6,477 nucleotides of DNA. It comes from Spirochaetaceae bacterium. Lineage in GTDB: Bacteria > Spirochaetota > Spirochaetia > DSM-27196 > PXBQ01. The notes beneath the pieces are model-generated. The model searched no databases and had not been told where the DNA came from. It saw nothing but the letters and a program-made list of their open reading frames with translations. Location of the stretch: contig PXBQ01000365.1 in assembly GCA_003566875.1 (NCBI GenBank), forward strand, positions 1 through 6,477. The letters run 5' to 3'. Of the stretch, positions 4,314 through 6,477 are shown one piece after another (the stretch's first letter is position 1; each line of letters begins with the position of its first letter). A program made the position numbers and the translations under genes.

Positions 4314-6440
4314 GAACTCCTCGAATCCCGCGTCGTCGGCGTCCTTCCCGTCACCACGCGAATCGATCGCGAGCGTGATCCCGGTGGAGCCCTGACGACC
4401 GGCACCCGCGGCCTGCTCCGGCGTGCGCGTTTGGCCGCCAGGTGCGGTGCCCGCGAGAGCCTTCGGCCTCGCTCCGGCACCGTTGCCGGCACCATGGCCG
4501 TTGCCGCCGTTGCCCGCGTGGTGCGCGCCTGTCGGTCCCTCTATTGCGCGCCGTTGATCGTCGATCTTGAAGAACGAGATCGTCTGCTGCAGTTGGTCGG
4601 CCTGGCTCGAGAGCTCCTCGCTCATCGACGCCATCTCCTCCGACGCCGAGGCGTTCTGCTGGATCACCTGGTCGAGCTGCAGGATCGCTTTATTAATCTG
4701 ATCGGCTCCGCTGTTCTGCTCCGAGCTCGCCGCGCTGATCTCCTGCACCAGATCCGCGGTCTTCTGGATGTCCGGCACCATCTTCTCGAGCATCTCACCG
4801 GCGCGTCCTGCGACCTCGACGCTGCGCGAGGAGAGCTCGCTGATCTCTCCGGCGGCCACCTGGCTGCGCTCGGCGAGCTTCCGCACTTCAGATGCCACGA
4901 CCGCAAAGCCTTTCCCGTGCTCGCCTGCTCGCGCGGCCTCGATCGCCGCGTTCAGCGCCAAGAGGTTCGTGTTCCGCGCGATCTCCTCGATGATCGTGAT
5001 CTTCTGCGCGATCTCCCTCATCGCCTGCACGGTCTCGCTCACCGCCTGGCCCCCGGCCACCGCGTCCTCGGCCGACTTCTTCGCGATCGACTCGGTCTGC
5101 GCCGCGTTGTCGGCGTTCTGCCTGATATTCGAGCCCATCTCTTCCATCGAGGACGAGACCTCTTCGGCCGCCGCGGCCTGCTCGGTCGCGCCCTGCGACA
5201 TCTCTTGCGCGGTCGAGCTCATCTGCTGAGAGCCCGCGGCGACGTTGTCGGACGCGCCGCGTACGCTGATGACGGTCCGCTTCAGGTTCTCGGCCATCTC
5301 GCGCAGAGCCTCGGCGAGCACGCCGATCTCGTCTTTTTGGTTGACATCGAGTGTCCCGGTCATGTCGCCACCGGCGAGCCGCCGAGCGAACACGACCCCC
5401 GCGGATACCGGTTTCGTGATCCCCCGCGTGAGCGTGATCCCGAGCGCAAGCGCAAGAACGACACCGAGGATGATGCCGACGACGACCATAGTAAACGCGT
5501 TGCGCGCGGCAGCAACCGCTTCTTCGACCGATTCGGCGGCGATCCGCTCATTGATGTGAATGATTTCATCGAGGATACCCATCGCCTCGTACATCTCGGT
5601 CGCAATTGGACCGGTTACCAGACGCGTGATGTCATCCCGGAGTCCATCCGCGTCTTCGGCGAACTCGATCATCTGGTAAAAGATATCGAACACACGATCG
5701 GACGCCGGGATCAGCACATTCACAAACTCATTCTGCGCGGCCGCAGTGTTTCCCGCGCGCGCGAGCGTACGGATCCGCCCGGCGGCCTCGTGGAACTCGT
5801 TGTGCGGCCGATGCACGTCACGAATAAGCGCCTGAATCTGGGGATTGTCGGTCGAGAGTGTGGCGAGCCATCGACCGAAGTTGCACGCGGTCGGATCGTC
5901 CCCGCCCTCAAACTCCTGTCCGGTCATCAACATCATCGCCGCATCGAGTTCCAACGCGTAGTGGTCACCACGGAACTGCTGAATGTCCGAGACAAACTGA
6001 GCCGGGTCGAGAATCCCGATCCGCTCAAACGCAGTGTTTCGCTCGAGCCATTCGTTGTTCAGCGCCGCAACCTCCTGGATTTCCTCGCCAAAGCGTCGAC
6101 TCAACCGCTCCTCTTCTTCAGTCGCCGGAAGCGTGAGGAAGTACTCCCACGCTTCCCAGAAATCCGCACGAGCGCTGTTAAAGTTTCGCAGGTAACCTTG
6201 CCGCTGCTCCACGGTGAGCAACTCCGAGAGCAAAGTACGCTGCGCGACGAGTACTTCCTCCAGCCCAATCTCCGTCTCGAGCAGTGACTGTATACTCGGA
6301 AGCCTCACGACTCCGATTTCATCGATGTTGCGGTTCAACCGCTGAACACTGAGCAGCCCAACTCCGCCGACGACCCCGACGATCGCGGCGACGATCAGGA
6401 ACCCGCCGATCATCTTCACGCCTAACTTGATGTTCTTCAT
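4311..6440 (-). CDS. Methyl-accepting chemotaxis protein with extracytoplasmic CZB-like domain and C-terminal GFEEF tether
   Basis: This 709-residue transmembrane chemoreceptor has a short basic N-terminus and TM1 (about 10-30), a helical extracytoplasmic sensor (about 31-314), TM2 (about 315-336), a HAMP domain (337-390, with P344 and the DEIG at 370-373) and a long cytoplasmic coiled coil. The hairpin tip carries the receptor signature EEIARNTNLLALNAAIEAAR (485-504) followed by GEHGKGFAVVASEVRKLAERS. Probable methylation pairs are E426/E427 (AAAAEEVSS) and E601/E602 (ASASEEMAS). In the sensor, H160, C186, H213 and H217 have the spacing of the zinc ligands of a CZB domain, with CNFGRW around the cysteine. 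Residues 628-704 form a Gly/Ala/His-rich linker ending in GFEEF, like the pentapeptides that recruit CheR/CheB. The start has AAGGGG seven bases upstream. It is the first gene of the operon. The ligand is unknown. Confidence 0.97.
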   Translation of the reverse strand: MKNIKLGVKMIGGFLIVAAIVGVVGGVGLLSVQRLNRNIDEIGVVRLPSIQSLLETEIGLEEVLVAQRTLLSELLTVEQRQGYLRNFNSARADFWEAWEYFLTLPATEEEERLSRRFGEEIQEVAALNNEWLERNTAFERIGILDPAQFVSDIQQFRGDHYALELDAAMMLMTGQEFEGGDDPTACNFGRWLATLSTDNPQIQALIRDVHRPHNEFHEAAGRIRTLARAGNTAAAQNEFVNVLIPASDRVFDIFYQMIEFAEDADGLRDDITRLVTGPIATEMYEAMGILDEIIHINERIAAESVEEAVAAARNAFTMVVVGIILGVVLALALGITLTRGITKPVSAGVVFARRLAGGDMTGTLDVNQKDEIGVLAEALREMAENLKRTVISVRGASDNVAAGSQQMSSTAQEMSQGATEQAAAAEEVSSSMEEMGSNIRQNADNAAQTESIAKKSAEDAVAGGQAVSETVQAMREIAQKITIIEEIARNTNLLALNAAIEAARAGEHGKGFAVVASEVRKLAERSQVAAGEISELSSRSVEVAGRAGEMLEKMVPDIQKTADLVQEISAASSEQNSGADQINKAILQLDQVIQQNASASEEMASMSEELSSQADQLQQTISFFKIDDQRRAIEGPTGAHHAGNGGNGHGAGNGAGARPKALAGTAPGGQTRTPEQAAGAGRQGSTGITLAIDSRGDGKDADDAGFEEF
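4314..4328 (-). other. C-terminal GFEEF pentapeptide of the chemoreceptor (CheR/CheB tether-like)
   Basis: The last five codons before the TAA encode G-F-E-E-F, fitting the aromatic-x-x-aromatic pattern of receptor C-terminal pentapeptides (NWETF in E. coli Tar/Tsr, GWEEF in Pseudomonas McpB). It sits after about 75 flexible Gly/Ala/His-rich residues, as such tethers do. In known systems the pentapeptide binds the beta-subdomain of CheR or CheB. Use as a tether here is inferred from the motif and linker. Confidence 0.65.
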
Positions 6441-6446
6441 ACCCCA

Positions 6447-6456
6447 CCCCTTTCCG
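6447..6456 (-). promoter_or_regulatory. Probable ribosome binding site of the chemoreceptor gene
   Basis: On the minus strand the sequence before the ATG reads CGGAAAGGGG, then TGGGGT, then ATG. AAGGGG at six to seven bases is an acceptable Shine-Dalgarno and supports the start at 6440, as does the basic leader directly before TM1. Only 37 bases lie upstream in the window, so no promoter can be defined, and whether this is the first gene of the transcript cannot be seen. Confidence 0.6.
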
Positions 6457-6477
6457 GTTCAGTTTCGCTCGCGGTCG

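Noticed and set aside
5331..5350. TTGACA-like promoter hexamer on the plus strand near 5341.
   Set aside because: It lies inside the chemoreceptor gene, antisense, with no matching -10 element or downstream gene, so it is probably chance.
4431..6287. A 618-codon open frame on the plus strand, antisense to the chemoreceptor gene.
   Set aside because: Its translation is dominated by Arg, Leu, Asp and His without recognisable domains. It mirrors the codon bias of the real GC-rich gene on the other strand, whose protein is unmistakable.

Overview
The window looks like a stretch of a high-GC bacterial chromosome. It holds one compact minus-strand operon of five genes and, at the left edge, the end of an unrelated convergent plus-strand gene. 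The host lineage cannot be fixed from sequence alone. The style of the chemoreceptor signalling domain and the mix of a glycoside hydrolase with corrinoid methyl-transfer genes would suit a free-living or gut spirochaete or another anaerobe, but this is a weak inference.

Layout from left to right. Positions 1-147 (+) are the last 48 codons of a probable family-2 glycoside hydrolase. Positions 148-250 hold a tandem array of GC-rich palindromes with an exact 19-bp period: five full copies and a partial sixth. The array fills the gap between the two convergent genes and runs into the 3' end of the histidine kinase gene. The rest is on the minus strand, read right to left: a methyl-accepting chemotaxis protein (6440-4311), CheW (4299-3772), a B12-binding corrinoid protein (3775-3128), a UroD/MtaA-family methyltransferase (3131-2079) and a soluble hybrid-sensor histidine kinase (2064-220). 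The junctions are 11 nt, a 4-nt ATGA overlap, a second 4-nt ATGA overlap, and 14 nt carrying a strong Shine-Dalgarno. The five genes are therefore very probably one transcript, and the middle three are translationally coupled.

The gene combination is the main point of interest. A membrane chemoreceptor and its coupling protein share an operon with a corrinoid protein and a methylcobamide-type methyltransferase, and with a cytoplasmic kinase whose N-terminal domain resembles DUF1638, a domain I associate with corrinoid methyltransferase loci. The receptor has an extracytoplasmic domain with a complete CZB-like His/Cys/His/His pattern and ends in GFEEF, a CheR/CheB-tether-like pentapeptide on a long flexible linker. 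The methyltransferase lacks the usual His-x-Cys zinc motif. One reading is a C1/corrinoid-linked sensory module in which methyl-group or corrinoid status feeds both a two-component kinase and chemotaxis. No substrate-specific methyltransferase (MtaB/MttB type), corrinoid reactivase or response regulator is visible in the window, so the system is either incomplete here or uses partners elsewhere.
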